Origin: Phenylobacterium sp.
GTDB lineage: Bacteria > Pseudomonadota > Alphaproteobacteria > Caulobacterales > Caulobacteraceae
DNA length: 41,541 nucleotides
Reading direction: 5' to 3'
Assembly: GCF_016793285.1 (NCBI RefSeq)
Contig: NZ_JAEUMO010000154.1
Coordinates: 1-41,541 of the forward strand
Shown here: positions 8,212-15,958 of the stretch, piece after piece
Position numbering within the stretch: position 1 is the first letter of the stretch
Layout: each line of letters opens with the position of its first letter
Notes under the pieces: model-generated
Told to the model about the DNA's origin: nothing
Database searches by the model: none
The model's input: the letters and a program-made list of their open reading frames with translations, nothing else
Program-made: the position numbers and the translations under genes

Positions 8212-8224
8212 CGGCGTGTCAGCG
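8207..8224 (+). promoter_or_regulatory. Tandem 7-4-7 direct repeat, candidate OmpR-family response regulator site
   Basis: GTCAGCG occurs twice, at 8207-8213 and 8218-8224, with a 4-base spacer. The 11-bp periodicity is what OmpR/PhoB-type dimers recognise as head-to-tail half-sites. It lies 22 bases before the PepSY ATG, in front of the operon that encodes such a regulator, which suggests autoregulation and possibly control of the divergent TonB receptor. The repeat is observed; the binding is inferred. Confidence 0.5.
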
Positions 8225-8246
8225 TCGGGGCCGTAGGAGAGTGGCC

Positions 8247-8567
8247 ATGACCCAACGCTTCCTCACTCCCCTGGCCGCCGCCGCGCTCCTGGCGCTGGCG
8301 GCCATCCCCGCCACCGCCGCCGACGGACACAAGCCCAAGGACCACGAGGCCGCCCGCGCCGCCCTCGCGCGCGGTGAGATCCAGCCGCTCACGAAGGTGC
8401 TGACCGCCGCCCAGGCCAAGGCGCCCGGCGACGTCATCAAGATCGAACTCGAAGACGAGAGAGGCCGCCTCATCTATGAGGTGAAGATTCTGGGACGGGA
8501 CGGCCGCGTGCGCGAAGTGGAGCTCGACGCGCGCACCGCCGCGGTGCTGAAGGTCGAGGACGATTGA
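8247..8567 (+). CDS. Periplasmic PepSY-domain protein
   Basis: A 106-residue protein with a signal peptide (LAAAALLALAAIPATAADG, cleavage after ~25) and one PepSY domain. The domain signature runs from GEIQPLTKVL through DVIKIELEDERGRLIYEVKI to DGRVREVELDARTAAVL. PepSY proteins of this kind are commonly found just upstream of an OmpR-type regulator and histidine kinase. They are thought to act as periplasmic modulators, either as sensor ligands or peptidase inhibitors. The ATG at 8247-8249 follows a GGAG ribosome-binding site. Its TGA stop is immediately followed by the TTG start of the response regulator, so the genes are coupled. Export is clear; the precise job is not. Confidence 0.85.
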   Translation: MTQRFLTPLAAAALLALAAIPATAADGHKPKDHEAARAALARGEIQPLTKVLTAAQAKAPGDVIKIELEDERGRLIYEVKILGRDGRVREVELDARTAAVLKVEDD

Positions 8568-9227
8568 TTGCGCGCCCTGGTCGTCGAGGATGATCCGCAC
8601 GTCGGGCCGGACCTCGTCCGCGCCCTGACGGCGGCCGGCTTCGCGGTGGACCTGGCCCGGGACGGCGAAGACGCCTCGTTCCGGGGTTCCGTCGAGGACT
8701 ATGCGGCCGTCGTGCTCGACCTCGGCCTCCCGCGGCTGGACGGCCTTTCGGTGCTGAAGCGCTGGCGCGCCGACGGCCGGGCGTTTCCGGTGCTGATCCT
8801 TTCGGCGCGCGGCGACTGGACCGAGAAGGTCGAGGGCATCGAGGCCGGGGCCGACGACTACATGGCCAAACCGTTCGAGATGGGCGAACTGGTGGCGCGA
8901 TTCCGCGGCCTCATCCGCCGCGCGGCGGGCCGCCTGACGCCTGTCGTGAGCGTGGGCCGGCTCAGCCTCGACACGCAGCGGCGCTCGGCCAGCCTGGACG
9001 GCGCGCCCCTGCGGCTCTCGCCGCTCGAATTCCGCCTCCTCGACTGCCTCGCGCACAACCCCGGACGCGCCGTCTCGGCAGGCGAGCTGGCCGACCACCT
9101 CTACGGCGTCGGCGACGGTGGCGACGCCAACGCCATCGAGGCGTTGGTGGCCCGCCTGCGCCGTAAGGTCGGCGCCGAGGTGATCGTGACCCGGCGCGGA
9201 TTCGGCTACGCGCTGGCGGCGGCCTGA
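8568..9227 (+). CDS. OmpR-family two-component response regulator
   Basis: A 219-residue regulator. The receiver domain (1-115) has acidic pocket E7/D8/D9, phospho-acceptor D51 (VVLDLGLPRLDG) and the conserved Lys in YMAKPF near residue 101. The C-terminal winged helix (125-219) has LSPLEFRLLDCLAHNPGRAV and EALVARLRRKVG as the recognition helix, then the TRRGFGYAL wing. It starts at TTG directly after the PepSY stop, and the histidine kinase follows after 3 bases. It resembles the PhoP/QseB branch. A GTCAGCG tandem repeat in its own promoter region (8207-8224) is the most likely target. Signal and regulon are not visible. It is the only two-component regulator in the window, and phosphate or ligand control of the nearby phytase/inositol genes is possible but unproven. 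Confidence 0.9.
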   Translation: MRALVVEDDPHVGPDLVRALTAAGFAVDLARDGEDASFRGSVEDYAAVVLDLGLPRLDGLSVLKRWRADGRAFPVLILSARGDWTEKVEGIEAGADDYMAKPFEMGELVARFRGLIRRAAGRLTPVVSVGRLSLDTQRRSASLDGAPLRLSPLEFRLLDCLAHNPGRAVSAGELADHLYGVGDGGDANAIEALVARLRRKVGAEVIVTRRGFGYALAAA

Positions 9228-9230
9228 GGC

Positions 9231-10577
9231 GTGGCCGCGCGGTCGCTGCAGCTTCGCCTGCTGGCCAGCGCCGCGGTGGCCGTGTTCGTCGCGCTGGCCG
9301 TCGCGTGGCTGGCGATGACCTGGCTGTTCGAGCGCCACGTGGAGCGGCGCGAGGCCGCCGAACTCGCGCGCACCGGCGACGCGCTGGCCGCCGCGCTCGC
9401 CATCGACGCCGCGGGGCGGCCGGGGCTGGAGCAGACGCCGCTCGACCCCCGCGCGATGCGCGCCGCCAGCGGTTTCTACTGGCAGGTGAGCACGGACCGC
9501 GGCGTCGTGCGCTCCCGTTCGCTTTGGGATCAGGCGCTGCCCGTCCCGGCGGAGGCCTCGCCCTCGGACTGGGCGACCGACGCCACCCCAGGCCCGTTCG
9601 GCCAGCGGCTGCTGCGGGTGGCGCGCGCGATCCGGGCGCCCGGAGCCGACGCACCGGCGGTCATCCAGGTCGGCGTGGACGTGCGCGAACTGACTGAAGC
9701 CCGCACCCAGTTCGGCCGCGAGCTGGCGCTTTTCCTCGCCGGGCTCTGGGCGGTGCTGGCGCTCGCGGCGCTCGTACAGGTCCGGCTGGGCCTCGCCCCG
9801 CTGGCGCCGCTGCGCGAGCGCCTGCAACGCATGCGCCGCAATCCGACCGCGCGGCTAGGCGAGGATCATCCCCGCGAGGTCGCCCCGCTGGTCGAGGCGA
9901 TCAACGCGCTGGCCGAGGCGCGGCAGGCCGACGTGGCGCGCGCGCGCCGACGCGCCGGCGACCTCGCCCACAGTCTGAAGACCCCGCTGGCGGCGCTCGG
10001 CGCTCAGAGCCGGCTCGCACGCGACGCCGGCGCGACGGAAGCCGCCGACGGCCTCGACAGCGCCATCGCGGCCATGGCGGCTGCGCTGGAGGCGGAACTC
10101 GCGCGCGCCCGGGCTGCGGCGGCTCGGGACGCGGCGCAGGAGGGCGCCTCGTCGCCCGCCACCGTCGCCGAGCAGCTCATCGACGTGCTGGAGCGGACGC
10201 CTGCGGGCGAGCGGATCGTGTTCGCGCAGGAGATCGACCCTTCCCTCGCCGTCCCGGTGGCGGCCGACGTGCTGGCCGAAGTGCTGGGCGCGCTGATGGA
10301 GAACGCCGCCCGTTTCGCGCGCCGGCAGGTCCGGCTGACCGGCGCGCCGTCGACGGAAGCCGTGTCGGTCACCGTAGAAGACGACGGCCCGGGCCTGGAC
10401 GCCGAACGTACCGAGGCGGCGCTCATCCGAGGCGGGCGGCTGGACGAGGCCGGGCCGGGTCACGGCCTGGGCCTGGCCATCGTGCGCGACCTGGTCGAGG
10501 CCACCGACGGCGCCGTGGCGCTGGACCGCTCGCCGCTGGGCGGGCTACGCGTCGTCGTGAGCTGGCCGGGCGCTTAG
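9231..10577 (+). CDS. Sensor histidine kinase
   Basis: A 448-residue membrane kinase from GTG at 9231. Transmembrane helices at ~11-31 and ~164-184 flank a ~130-residue periplasmic sensor. A short HAMP-like linker follows, then the phospho-acceptor H247 in DLAHSLKTPLAAL, and the ATPase domain with N box MENAARFA, G1 box EDDGPGLD and G2 box GHGLGLAIV. It is expected to phosphorylate the regulator encoded 3 bases upstream. Sensor-domain residues such as SGFYWQVSTDRGVVRSRSLW match the QseC/PhoQ-like kinases that accompany PepSY proteins. Its stop overlaps the convergent stop of the inositol monophosphatase gene by 4 bases, leaving no room for a terminator between the two transcription units. Confidence 0.9.
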   Translation: MAARSLQLRLLASAAVAVFVALAVAWLAMTWLFERHVERREAAELARTGDALAAALAIDAAGRPGLEQTPLDPRAMRAASGFYWQVSTDRGVVRSRSLWDQALPVPAEASPSDWATDATPGPFGQRLLRVARAIRAPGADAPAVIQVGVDVRELTEARTQFGRELALFLAGLWAVLALAALVQVRLGLAPLAPLRERLQRMRRNPTARLGEDHPREVAPLVEAINALAEARQADVARARRRAGDLAHSLKTPLAALGAQSRLARDAGATEAADGLDSAIAAMAAALEAELARARAAAARDAAQEGASSPATVAEQLIDVLERTPAGERIVFAQEIDPSLAVPVAADVLAEVLGALMENAARFARRQVRLTGAPSTEAVSVTVEDDGPGLDAERTEAALIRGGRLDEAGPGHGLGLAIVRDLVEATDGAVALDRSPLGGLRVVVSWPGA

Positions 10578-11368
10578 CCGTCGATCGGCCGAAGGACCTC
10601 GAGCAACGCCGCGTGGATGCCCGGCGCCGAGTTCAGGACGTTGCCGCCCATGATGTCGAGCGGGCCGCCCGCGGTGTTGGTGACCACGCCGCCAGCCTCG
10701 CGCACCAGCACTGCGCCGGCCGCCATGTCCCACGGGCTCACCGACTGCTCCCAGTAGGCGTCGAAGCGGCCGCAGGCGACGTAGGCCGTATCGACCGCGC
10801 CGGCGCCCAGCCGCCTCACCGAGGCCACACGGTGGGTGAGCTGGGCGATCTCATGATGGAACTGCGCCTGGCGCGGCTTGCCGGCGAAGGGGATGCCGAT
10901 CGCCAGCACCGAATCCTCCAGGCGCGCGGTCCCGGCCACCCGGATCGGCGCGCCGTTCAGAAACGCGCCGCCGCCGCGCTCGGCCCAGAACATCTCGTCC
11001 ATCATCGGCACGTAGGTGACCCCGGCGAGCACGTCGCCGGCCTTCGCCAGGGCGATGTTGACCGCGAAGAAGGGCACGCCGCGGACGAAGTTCATGGTGC
11101 CGTCCAGCGGGTCGACGACCCAGACGTGGTCGGGATCGGACCCGGGGACCAGCCCGCCCTCCTCGCCCAGGAAGCCGTACGCGGGTCGGGCCCGCGCCAG
11201 CATCGACTTCACCGTCTCCTCCGCGCGCAGGTCGGCCTCGGAGAAGGGATCGCCCGCACCGTTCTTGAAGCGGACGTCCAGCGACGCCAGGTCTGCGAAG
11301 TCCTGCTTCAGGCGGTCGCCCGCGACGCGGGCCGCCTCGATCATGGTCTCCAGAAGCTGCGACGGCAT
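10574..11368 (-). CDS. Inositol monophosphatase family protein
   Basis: A 264-residue Mg-dependent phosphatase of the IMPase/SuhB family. Metal ligands are E69/E70 in GEEGG and D86/D89 in DPLDGT (86-91), followed by NFVRGVPFF and the third metal-binding Asp in SPWDMAAGAVLVREAGG near residue 214. It hydrolyses inositol monophosphates to free inositol; close relatives also act on sugar phosphates or histidinol phosphate. The ATG at 11366-11368 overlaps the transporter stop (TGATG). It is the last gene of a seven-gene operon beginning with iolC, so it is coexpressed with inositol catabolism. With the organophosphate transporter just upstream, it could dephosphorylate imported inositol phosphate in the cytoplasm. 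Confidence 0.88.
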   Translation of the reverse strand: MPSQLLETMIEAARVAGDRLKQDFADLASLDVRFKNGAGDPFSEADLRAEETVKSMLARARPAYGFLGEEGGLVPGSDPDHVWVVDPLDGTMNFVRGVPFFAVNIALAKAGDVLAGVTYVPMMDEMFWAERGGGAFLNGAPIRVAGTARLEDSVLAIGIPFAGKPRQAQFHHEIAQLTHRVASVRRLGAGAVDTAYVACGRFDAYWEQSVSPWDMAAGAVLVREAGGVVTNTAGGPLDIMGGNVLNSAPGIHAALLEVLRPIDG

Positions 11369-12714
11369 CAGTCCCTCAGTTTTACGCGCCACAGGCTCGA
11401 CGCCAGCAGCAGAGACACGACCGACGCCCCGATCCAGAAGGTGATGGCGGGGCCGAAGTCGTAGTGGCGGACGCCCGCGACCATGGTCGTGCCGCGGTCG
11501 ATCAGGATGCCCGAGATCTGTTCCTGCACCGCGGCGCCCAGATAGCTGAAGACGCCGATCAGGCCCATGGCCGCGCCGACGACGCGCTTGGGGCAGATGT
11601 CGGTGGCGAAGAGGCCGCCGACGGAGGTCACGAGCCCCGTCATGCCCAGGCCGAACAGCACCATCCCGGCCACCAGGACGAAGTGGTTCTGCGGCCCGAA
11701 GAAGATCAGGCCCAGGCCCGCCAGCTCGATGAGTCCGAAGATCAGGTTGGCCGGCGGACGCTTGGCCGCGAAGAACTTGTCCGAGATGTAGCCGAAGGCC
11801 ACGGCCCCGCCGATGCCGGCGAGGGTGGACGTGAAGAGCAGGCTGCCGGCGGCGGGCAGGCTGTAGCCCCTGGCCTCCTGCAGGTAGAGCACGCCCCAGC
11901 TATTGATGGCGTAGCGGGTGACGTAGGTCATGGCGCTGGCGAGCGCGAGGATCCAGACCGCCGGGATCCTGAGGATCGAGAGCTGGGTGGCGAGCAGCGG
12001 CGTCTCCGCCTTCAGCGCGTCCGGGCCCTGCCAGTGGTCGTTGCGGTAGTCGGCGACAGGGGGCAGGCCGTAGCTCTTCGGCGCGTCCCGGACCCAGCGG
12101 AGCATCCAGACGCCGGCCAGCGCGCAGATGGCCGCCGGGACATGATAGCCCATGGACCAGCCGAAGGCGGCGACGATGGCGCCGGTCATGAGGAAGTTCA
12201 GGCCCTCGCCGATCGAGTGCGCGGTCGACCAGATGCCGTAGTAGCGGCCGCGCTCGCGGTTGGAGAACCATGACGTCATCGCCACCACGCAGGCCGGCGC
12301 GCCGAAACTCTGGAACCAGCCGTTCAGCCCCCAGAAGATCGCCGCGGCCGTGACGCTGGTCGAGAAGCCCATGCCCAGGTTGCAGAGCGCCGAACCGATG
12401 AAGCCGGCGGCGATGAACCGGCGCGCGTTGGCATGGTCGGCCAGGAACCCGTTGAAGAGCTTGCCGATGGCGTAGCTGTAGAACAGCGCCGAACCGATCA
12501 GGCCCAGGTCCGCGGCGGTGAAGATGCCACCGTCGATCAGCGGCTTCTTCACCACTCCGATGGCCAGGCGGCCGGTGTACGACAGCCCGTAGCCCAGGGT
12601 GATGGCCATCATCACCTGGAAGCGGTAGCGCCGGTACAGCGTGTCGGTGCGCGCCGGATCGTCGATCGGCGGCGCGGCGGCGGCCGGGGCGAAGAAGGCC
12701 AGCGGGTTCGGCAT
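11368..12714 (-). CDS. MFS transporter, organophosphate:phosphate antiporter (GlpT/UhpT) family
   Basis: A 448-residue, twelve-helix transporter that aligns by eye with GlpT. Matches include RYRFQVMMAITLGYGLSYTGR, a GLPP-DYRNDHW central loop and TYVTRYAINSW. The two arginines that bind substrate phosphate in E. coli GlpT (R45 and R269) correspond to R49 and R267 here, so the substrate is expected to be a phosphate ester rather than free inositol. Members exchange glycerol-3-phosphate or hexose phosphate for phosphate. It sits between mmsA (21-base gap, GGGGGAAA ribosome-binding site) and inositol monophosphatase (1-base overlap) in the iol operon. This makes inositol monophosphate, a phytase end product, an attractive substrate. 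The family is sure; the substrate is inferred. Confidence 0.85.
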   Translation of the reverse strand: MPNPLAFFAPAAAAPPIDDPARTDTLYRRYRFQVMMAITLGYGLSYTGRLAIGVVKKPLIDGGIFTAADLGLIGSALFYSYAIGKLFNGFLADHANARRFIAAGFIGSALCNLGMGFSTSVTAAAIFWGLNGWFQSFGAPACVVAMTSWFSNRERGRYYGIWSTAHSIGEGLNFLMTGAIVAAFGWSMGYHVPAAICALAGVWMLRWVRDAPKSYGLPPVADYRNDHWQGPDALKAETPLLATQLSILRIPAVWILALASAMTYVTRYAINSWGVLYLQEARGYSLPAAGSLLFTSTLAGIGGAVAFGYISDKFFAAKRPPANLIFGLIELAGLGLIFFGPQNHFVLVAGMVLFGLGMTGLVTSVGGLFATDICPKRVVGAAMGLIGVFSYLGAAVQEQISGILIDRGTTMVAGVRHYDFGPAITFWIGASVVSLLLASSLWRVKLRD

Positions 12715-12735
12715 CGATTTCCCCCGGATCTGCCG

Positions 12736-14244
12736 TTAGCGCATCGTCGGAATGACGAAACTCTGGTCGGCGACCTCGCCGTCCGCGACCCGCTTCGGCC
12801 AGCGCTGGGTCACGATCTTCTGGCGCGTGTAGAAGCGCACGCCGTCCATCCCGTACTGGTTCAGGTCGCCGAAGCCCGAGCGCTTCCACCCGCCGAACGA
12901 ATGGTAGGCGACCGGCACCGGTATCGGCACGTTGATGCCCACCATGCCCACCTCGACCTCGGCGGCGAACTCGCGGGCCGCATCGCCGTCGCGGGTGAAG
13001 ATGGCCACGCCGTTGCCGTAGGCATGGCGCGTGGGCAGGCTGACCGCCTCGGCGAAACTCTGGGCGCGCACGATCTGCAGCACCGGACCGAAGATCTCGT
13101 CCTGGTAGGTCTGCATGGCCGGCGTCACGCGGTCGAACAGCGTGGGCCCCACGAAGAAGCCGCCTTCCGAGCCCTGGAGCGTGAAGCCGCGGCCGTCGAC
13201 CACCAGTTCGGCGCCCTCGTCGACGCCCATCTGGATATAGCCTTCGATCCGCGCCTTGTGGGCGGCGGAGACCACGGGGCCGTAGTGGGCGTCGGGATCG
13301 GTGGAAACCCCGATCCGCAGGCCCTCGATCGCGGTCACCAGCTTGCTGCGCAGTATGTCCGCGGTGTCTTCCCCCACCGCCACGACCACCGGCAGCGCCA
13401 TGCAGCGTTCGCCGGCCGAGCCGTAGGCCGCGCCCACGATGTCGGCGACGGCCTGGTCGAAGTCGGCGTCGGGCAGGACCACGCCATGGTTTTTGGCGCC
13501 GCCCATCGCCTGGCAGCGCTTCCCGCCGGCCGCGGCGCGCGCATAGACCGCCCGGGCGATGTCGGAGGAGCCCACGAAGCTCACGGCCTTGACCGCCGGA
13601 TGATCGAGGATCGCATCGACCGCGACCTTGTCGCCGTGGACGACGTTGAGCACGCCCGGCGGCAGGCCCGCCTCGATCATCAGTTCGGCCAGCCGCAGCG
13701 GTACCGACGGGTCACGCTCGGACGGCTTCAGGATGAAGGCGTTGCCGGCGGCGATGGCCGGCCCGAACATCCACATCGGGATCATGGCCGGGAAGTTGAA
13801 CGGGGTGATCCCGGCCACCACGCCCAGGGGTTCGCGGCTCGAGAAGACATCGATGCCCGGCCCCGCGCCGCTGGTGAAGTCGCCCTTCATCAGGTGCGGG
13901 ATGCCGCAGGCGAACTCGATGACCTCCAGCCCGCGCTGGATGTCGCCGCGGCTGTCGGCGACCACCTTGCCGTGCTCGGAGGACAGCAGCGCGGCCAGTT
14001 CGTCCATGTGGACTTCCAGCAGCCGCTTGAACTCGAACATCACCCGCGCCCGCCGCTGCGGGTTCACCGCGGCCCAGGCCTTCTGCGCGACGCGGGCGTT
14101 CTCGACGGCGGCGTCGAGTTCGGCGGCGTTCGCGAGCGGGACGCGGGCCTGCGCCCGGCCCGTGTTGGGATCGAAGACGTCGCCGAAGCGGCCCGAGGCG
14201 CCCGCGACGGCGCGGCCTCCGATGAAATGGGGAATGTCACGCAC
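12736..14244 (-). CDS. mmsA: Methylmalonate/malonate semialdehyde dehydrogenase, CoA-acylating
   Basis: A 502-residue aldehyde dehydrogenase of the MMSDH (IolA) class. Evidence: the HFIGGRAV start, GITPFNFPAMIPMWMFGPAI cofactor-site segment, FVGSS nucleotide turn, catalytic Cys in GSAGERCMALPVVVAVG, and YQDEIFGPVLQIV. It converts malonate semialdehyde from inositol to acetyl-CoA and CO2, and methylmalonate semialdehyde to propionyl-CoA, as the last step of the pathway. The GTG at 14242-14244 is preferred because homologues begin at 'V/M-RDIPHFIGG' and the upstream residues belong to the iolB end. The gap to iolB is 5 bases. The gene is embedded in the iol operon, so iolA is an equally valid name. 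Confidence 0.93.
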   Translation of the reverse strand: MRDIPHFIGGRAVAGASGRFGDVFDPNTGRAQARVPLANAAELDAAVENARVAQKAWAAVNPQRRARVMFEFKRLLEVHMDELAALLSSEHGKVVADSRGDIQRGLEVIEFACGIPHLMKGDFTSGAGPGIDVFSSREPLGVVAGITPFNFPAMIPMWMFGPAIAAGNAFILKPSERDPSVPLRLAELMIEAGLPPGVLNVVHGDKVAVDAILDHPAVKAVSFVGSSDIARAVYARAAAGGKRCQAMGGAKNHGVVLPDADFDQAVADIVGAAYGSAGERCMALPVVVAVGEDTADILRSKLVTAIEGLRIGVSTDPDAHYGPVVSAAHKARIEGYIQMGVDEGAELVVDGRGFTLQGSEGGFFVGPTLFDRVTPAMQTYQDEIFGPVLQIVRAQSFAEAVSLPTRHAYGNGVAIFTRDGDAAREFAAEVEVGMVGINVPIPVPVAYHSFGGWKRSGFGDLNQYGMDGVRFYTRQKIVTQRWPKRVADGEVADQSFVIPTMR

Positions 14245-14249
14245 GGGGG

Positions 14250-15056
14250 TCAGGCCTTCTTCGCAATCCAGTCGTGGGCGGGGTCGTTGCGGAAGATCCA
14301 CTGCCGTTTCGGGCCGGCCATGACGTTCAGGTAGTAGAGGTCGTAGCCGTGCGGCGCGCCGACCGGATGATAGCCGCGCGGCACCATCACCACGTCGCCG
14401 TCCTCCACGGAGATCGTCTCGTCCAGGCTGCGGTCGTCGGTGTAGACGCGCTGGATCGCGAAGCCCTGCGGCGGGTCGAGGCGGTGGTAGTAGGTCTCCT
14501 CCAGCGCGGTCTCCTCCGCGGGCGTGGCGGTGTCGTGCTTGTGGGGGGGATAGCTCGACCAGTGGCCGCCCGGCGTGATCACCTCCACCACCAGCAGGCT
14601 CTCGGCGGGCTCGGTCTCGGGCAGGATGTTGCGGACATAGCGGGTGTTGGTGTCCTTGCCGCGAACCTCGCGGCTCATCCGCGCGGGGTCGATCAGGCGG
14701 GGCGCGCCGGGGCCGGTCCCCGGCGCAGTGCAGACGGCCAGCTCGACAGGTCCCCTGGCCGTCACCGTCCAGGCCACTCCGGCGGGGACGTACACCGCCG
14801 CTGGCGCCCGGTCCTCGAACACGCTCCCGCGGCCGCCGACGCCCGGATAGTCCGTTCCGCCGGCCTGGACGTCGGCGGTCCCCGTCAGCACCACGAGGCA
14901 GGCCTCGCGGCCCGGCGCGCCGCCGCGGGCGACGCGCCCGTCGGCCAGTTCATGCACAGCGAAACCGACATGGTTCCAGCCGGCGCTCTGCGGGCTGACG
15001 TCCAGGACCTGGCCGTTGGCGTCGGGGGCGTGCGGGCGGACGCGCAGGTCGGGCAT
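14250..15056 (-). CDS. iolB: 5-deoxy-glucuronate isomerase IolB
   Basis: A 268-residue bicupin enzyme that isomerises 5-deoxy-glucuronate to 2-deoxy-5-keto-gluconate in the fourth step of inositol breakdown. Characteristic segments are GWNHVGFAVHEL in the first cupin, SREVRGKDTNTRYVRNILP, and the metal-binding run HWSSYPPHKHD followed by EETYYHRLDPPQGFAIQRVY. The late VPRGYHPVGAPHGYDLYYL supplies the last metal His. The ATG at 15054-15056 overlaps the iolE stop by one base (TGATG), and mmsA follows after 5 bases. The length matches the family. All expected motifs are present. Confidence 0.95.
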   Translation of the reverse strand: MPDLRVRPHAPDANGQVLDVSPQSAGWNHVGFAVHELADGRVARGGAPGREACLVVLTGTADVQAGGTDYPGVGGRGSVFEDRAPAAVYVPAGVAWTVTARGPVELAVCTAPGTGPGAPRLIDPARMSREVRGKDTNTRYVRNILPETEPAESLLVVEVITPGGHWSSYPPHKHDTATPAEETALEETYYHRLDPPQGFAIQRVYTDDRSLDETISVEDGDVVMVPRGYHPVGAPHGYDLYYLNVMAGPKRQWIFRNDPAHDWIAKKA

Positions 15057-15955
15057 CAGGCGGCCTCCTCTAGTCCGGCGGCCGCCGCCTCGCGTTCGAG
15101 GGTGCGCAGGCCGAGTTCGCCGTAGGTGCGCGGGTTGGCGATGGCCGGGTCCTGCTCGGCCTCCACCACGATCCAGCCGGAGTAGCGGATATCGGCCAGC
15201 GCGCGCATGACCTTGGCGTAGTCGATGCCGCCGTCGCCCGGCACGGTGAACATCCCGGCCAGCACGCCGTCCAGGAAGCTCTGGCCGTTGCGGCGCACGC
15301 CGGCGAACACAGGGCCGCGGACGTCCTTGCAGTGGACGTGGGCGATGCGGCTCGGGTGCGTGCGGATCGCCGTCACCGGATCGACGCCGCCCAGCGCCGC
15401 GTGACCCGTATCCAGCGTCAGGCCCACCGTTTCACCCGTGGCCCCGATGAAGGCCTCCAGGTCGTCGGACCGCTCGACCACCGTGCCCAGGTGGTGGTGG
15501 TAGGCGAAGCGCAGGCCGTGGCTGGTGATATGGTCGGCGAAGGCGGTTAGGCGCGCGCCGAACGTCTTCCACGCCTGCGCGTCCAGGCGCGGCGTCCCGC
15601 TGAGCGGCGCGCCCCTCTGGCCGTGGATGGCGTTGGACGTCTCGGCGTGGACCCACACGGTCGAGCCCATGGCCTTCAGCAGGCGGAGATGATCTTCGGC
15701 CGCCGCGATCTCGGCGTCGACGTCGTGGGCCAGCAGCGCGCCGCTGAACCAGCCTCCCACGAGGTCGAGGCCGTAGGCGTCCAGCTTCGGCTTCAGGACC
15801 GCCGCGTCGCGCGGGAAGATCCCCCCCAGCTCCACGCCGGAGAAGCCGATGTCGCGCGCGTCGCTGAGGATGGTCTCCAGCGGCGTGCCGGCGCCCAGCT
15901 CCGGCATGTCGTCGTTGACCCAGGCGATCGGGCTGACGCCGAAACGGATGGACAT
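15056..15955 (-). CDS. iolE: myo-inosose-2 dehydratase IolE
   Basis: A 299-residue xylose-isomerase-like TIM barrel that dehydrates 2-keto-myo-inositol (scyllo-inosose) to the cyclohexanetrione/trihydroxycyclohexane-1,2-dione precursor. Visible family segments include the start IRFGVSPIAWVNDDMPELG, GFSGVELGGIFP, a metal/acid cluster around RFAYHHHLGTVVE, LTLDTGHAALGG and HVHCKDVRG, and the C-terminal WIVVEAEQDP with its catalytic Glu. It starts 3 bases after the iolD stop and overlaps iolB by one base. Confidence 0.95.
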   Translation of the reverse strand: MSIRFGVSPIAWVNDDMPELGAGTPLETILSDARDIGFSGVELGGIFPRDAAVLKPKLDAYGLDLVGGWFSGALLAHDVDAEIAAAEDHLRLLKAMGSTVWVHAETSNAIHGQRGAPLSGTPRLDAQAWKTFGARLTAFADHITSHGLRFAYHHHLGTVVERSDDLEAFIGATGETVGLTLDTGHAALGGVDPVTAIRTHPSRIAHVHCKDVRGPVFAGVRRNGQSFLDGVLAGMFTVPGDGGIDYAKVMRALADIRYSGWIVVEAEQDPAIANPRTYGELGLRTLEREAAAAGLEEAA

Positions 15956-15958
15956 GCG

